A DNA stretch of 64,000 bases from Marisa cornuarietis (taxonomy: Eukaryota; Mollusca; Gastropoda; Architaenioglossa; Ampullariidae): the NCBI GenBank assembly GCA_004794655.1, contig SMMW01000535.1:2976001-3040000 (forward strand). Reading direction: 5' to 3'. A program made the translations under genes and the position numbers. Under the pieces are notes generated by a model. The model had not been told where the DNA came from and did not search any database. It worked only from the letters and a program-made list of their open reading frames with translations. Below are positions 61,278-64,000 of the stretch, piece after piece (the first letter of the stretch is position 1; each line of letters begins with the position of its first letter).

Positions 61278-61514
61278 TGGTTTGGCCATGTGATCCGGAC
61301 GAACTTTTCAAAGACTATTCTTCAAGGTACCTTGTAGTGTGGTCGGCGCCACGGTGGGCAGGGGAAGAACTGGCTTACGAATGTCAAGGACTGGACTGTT
61401 GATCCTGTGCAGGACCTGCTCACTATCACCCAAGACAGGCATGACTGGCGGGCCCTGACAGCTACCGAGTCTTTCCATGGCCACGATGACCGGTACCAGT
61501 CACGGGGCGACTGA
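61278..61514 (+). pseudogene. LINE reverse transcriptase C-terminal relic
   Basis: One continuous plus-strand frame reads WFGHVIRTNFSKTILQGTL, then a TAG at 61335, then GRRHGGQGKNWLTNVKDWTV, DLLTITQDRHDWRAL and a final TGA. This is the conserved end of many molluscan non-LTR reverse transcriptases (WFGHVxRxxxLSKTILQGTLEGGRRRGRQxKNWxDNVKEWT). The TAG stands where Glu is usual. The upstream part of the element is not found. Confidence 0.85.
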
Positions 61515-62140
61515 CTAAATGACAACTGTTTTCCTGTGTTCGAAATCATAACAACCTTTAGACTAAACAGAAAAATGTTAAGAAAGTGATAACTCTTAGA
61601 TGCAGCTCTTTGTTGTCATGTAAACACATACCAGCTGCTTCTTATGCACGTATCCTCAGTAAACTCTAGCTCTCGTCTCTGACGAGATTACAGGCCTCTT
61701 CACCACATCTGAAATCGAACTATTGCAGGCAGCTGCATTAACCGTGATGGTGATCCCTGTGCCAGGATGTTGGAGGTGGTCTGCACTGTATCGTGGCAGT
61801 AATTAGCATGGGATTTATTGCTAATTAAGTGATCATCAAAGTCGAGAGCAAGGGAAGCGGATCAATGCCTCCCCGCAGGGTACTCCCCCCTCACTATCGC
61901 CTAAGATGGCAGCAGGGCTTCTGCGCATGTGCCACAAATTGCGTAAATTCGCAAGAGGATTTATTCACGGATCTTTGTGGATGGATAGCTAGCTCTCTCT
62001 CTCTCCCGCCTCTTACCTCGTACTTTAAAGCCTTTTTCTGATGTCTCAGATAGGCCAAGACATTGGCGAGGGGTATCACGGACATTTGTGGCATGTGTAT
62101 GCACAATAATGAATTTTTTCAACGATGGCCTAAATTTGTT

Positions 62141-62446
62141 AATTTACAAAGGCACTTTCAAAAGTAATTTTTTGACAGAAGAGAGATTCCGTGGAAACAA
62201 AGTTGTAAACATTATCAATGTCATGCCCGATGTTGGTCCTGCACTTGACCTCCGTTGCTGACGTGGCGCAAAACACCAAACCCCTCGCATATCATCGCAG
62301 AGACAACCTCGCACCATCGTTGAGTCTTGCTGGTCCACGTTACAAGATTCCACTGTCCAGTCTTCCAGTGGAAATCCGTTAGAGTAATACATCGAACAAG
62401 TAGCAGCGGGTGCGCAGGTTCTCAAAAATCTTCTGAAAGGAAGCGT
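62141..62446 (-). CDS. candidate terminal exon, small Cys-rich protein
   Basis: After acceptor ACGCTTCCTTTCAG the minus strand is open for about 100 codons to TAA. It encodes RTCAPAATCSMYYSNGF, EDWTVESCNVDQQ and MVRGCLCDDMRGVWCFAP and ends KKLLLKVPL. Six or so cysteines with an RGCxC pattern suggest a secreted domain, distantly like three-finger or VWC-type folds, but no family is assigned. Without the acceptor, the frame starts at Met 62533 or Met 62475, the latter with a hydrophobic LLNIIVLTLPF stretch. Confidence 0.3.
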
Positions 62447-63049
62447 TAATACAATAATGTTCAGCAGAGCGGCCATTCGGAAACAGGTGCGAGGAAAATC
62501 AATGTGGAGGGACCTGGCCTGACCAGTCTTCAATGAAATGCGATAAAGCGCACTAACCTCACAACATTCTGCAGTTTCATAACACCTATTTTCTACGCAA
62601 AGTATTAGAAGCTGCAGTAGCCACCTAATAAAGTCCAGACATCTTCTATTAAAACATCGCCACTTGTATACAGTTCTGCATTCCGTATAATATTAGAAAA
62701 TCCAGTGAAGAAAAAAAGCTCAGAATATACTATGTAATGAAGTACGTCGGCAGTTTGTGCATTACTTTATACTCAGATCTTCTCCCCTTTTAACTCAATC
62801 ACGTATGGCTGGTGATATGATAAGTAACAGAGAGGTAACATCAACCAAACATGATCCGAGACATAACATAATGATAACTTGCCTGAATTAATTGTGAATT
62901 ATCGCTAATGTGATATATGTGTCAAAATACCCGATACTATACTATAATGTGATGTAGTGTTAATATACTTCATAGGATGATGTAAAACTGTGATGAAAAG
63001 TTTCTTTCGAGCACTGTTCATAGACTAGACTTCACAGACTTCCCGACAA

Positions 63050-63390
63050 CGATTTCAGTTCAAGGGAGTCACAAAGAACACGCACAGGGATTGAAATTAT
63101 TTTGCCCTCGGCTCTCAGCTCCTTACTTGGGTCACGCCCACATGTGAGTTACATGTCTGGAACACACAACTAGCGGCAGATGACCTCACTCTGTGGCTCA
63201 TTATCGCCGGCAACCCTGTCGTCAATCCTGAGAAGGACACACAGGCCCCCTTGTTACTCTCGCCTTTAACGAAAATGGACCACGCCCTCAGCTCTTCCGT
63301 ACACTTAACGATTCAAATAACTTCTTACATCGGTTTCAAGTATTTCTGGAGGCACCACTTTGATGGCTCGTGGAGTATCTAACGTACAGG
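63050..63390 (+). pseudogene. Jockey/RTE-like reverse transcriptase relic
   Basis: Plus-strand frames read LAADDLTLWLIIAG, resembling the catalytic YADDLALW box with Tyr replaced by Ala. They continue NPEKDTQAPLL, then PQLFRTLNDSN in another frame, then FKYFWRHHFDGSW, resembling FKYLGVxLDxxLxW. The order matches the fingers-palm part of non-LTR reverse transcriptases. Frameshifts and a lost catalytic context make it inactive. Confidence 0.65.
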
Positions 63391-64000
63391 CCTTATTAAT
63401 TATTTTCCATCTTTTTTTAATTAAGCAGATAGTCTACAATTTTCATTAATTTCAAAGGAGGTCGATGCAAGGTGCAAATAGATGTCATAAAATTGACTCT
63501 AGCTTTGAAGTATGAAATGTCTGAGTGATTTCTTTTTTAAACATGGATTTTGGCACTAATTATAACAGTAAGCGAGTTATTTAGTTCACGGCGGATAGAC
63601 AGCATTTTAGATTAAGGGGGAAAAAGAGAGGAAATGTGGAAGAAGCTAAAGAAGAAAAGAGAGAAGGAAGACCATAACAGAAAAAAACTAAAAAAGCAAT
63701 GAAAGAAAGAAATAAAGGAATAATTTGTTGGCAGAAAGAAAGAAATGCGTGAGCTTGTTCATTAACTTGATAAGCATGCAGATAACAAGAAGTAAAAAAT
63801 GGTGCGCATGGTAAAGATGAAGGCCAATGAACAGGTGCAAGATATCAGAAGGCGGAAGAAAACGCGATTTTTCACGAAAAAAGTCGATCGCTTCCCCCAG
63901 CCTCCCCCCACAGCTCTAAGGGAGGAAATGATTGCCTGTCCCCCGTGCTTCTAGCTAACTCCTGTTTCTCGCAGACCATTTAATTGGAACTCCCGTGGTA

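Larger units (their letters stand above)
51625..64000. other. region upstream of visible exon 1
   Basis: No confident exon in 12.4 kb. It is either the first intron(s) of the MEGF6-like gene or intergenic. It contains a polypurine tract, tandem duplications, a CA/GA microsatellite, two LINE relics and two weak exon candidates, listed separately. Confidence 0.6.

Noticed and set aside
51625..64000. EMI domain expected at the N-terminus of MEGF6
   Set aside because: I looked for a cysteine pattern with a WRCCPG-like end on the minus strand and saw none. The domain is probably beyond the right edge or missing.

Overview
This is a eukaryotic, AT-rich window with little protein-coding sequence. 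It has GT-AG introns, long CA/GT and CT microsatellites, tRNA-derived SINEs, a MITE-like element beside a splice site and decayed LINE reverse transcriptases. Together with the gene it carries, it looks like a lophotrochozoan, most likely molluscan, genome. That placement is an inference, and the species cannot be read from the sequence.

One large minus-strand gene spans about 51.6 kb down to 1.0 kb and runs off the left edge. I assembled 27 exons for it. The 5' part (51624 to 26395) has eight exons encoding 6- to 8-cysteine EGF modules, five with the calcium-binding D-x-[DN]-E-C signature. The 3' part (21396 to 1045) encodes about 24 eight-cysteine, laminin-type EGF repeats of the form C-P-x-G-x-[YF]-G-x-x-C. 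That order, calcium-binding EGFs and then a long laminin-type EGF array, matches MEGF6. The EGF exons total about 1374 codons. No start codon, EMI domain, stop codon or polyA signal of the gene is visible, so both ends lie outside the window or are unrecognised. Almost every intron is phase 1, so exons are interchangeable modules. Three phase-0 introns are exceptions.

Five further minus-strand open segments (40173-39664, 32352-32233, 31382-31290, 25406-25263, 8412-8305) have GT-AG sites and phase-1/phase-1 symmetry but encode non-EGF sequence: an acidic 170-aa block, Lys/Arg-rich blocks and a Pro-containing block. They could be linker or cassette exons of the same gene. This is the most unusual feature and needs RNA evidence.

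Region by region: 1-21.4 kb, the densely exonic laminin-EGF array; 21.4-25.2 kb, an intron with a LINE relic; 25.2-37.1 kb, the central EGF exons with SINEs and a MITE-like insertion 9 bp from a donor site; 37.1-51.6 kb, large introns with a second MITE, a minisatellite, a 1.2-kb CT/CA array split by a SINE, and the acidic exon; 51.6-64 kb, no confident gene, with LINE relics, tandem duplications and two weak candidate exons.
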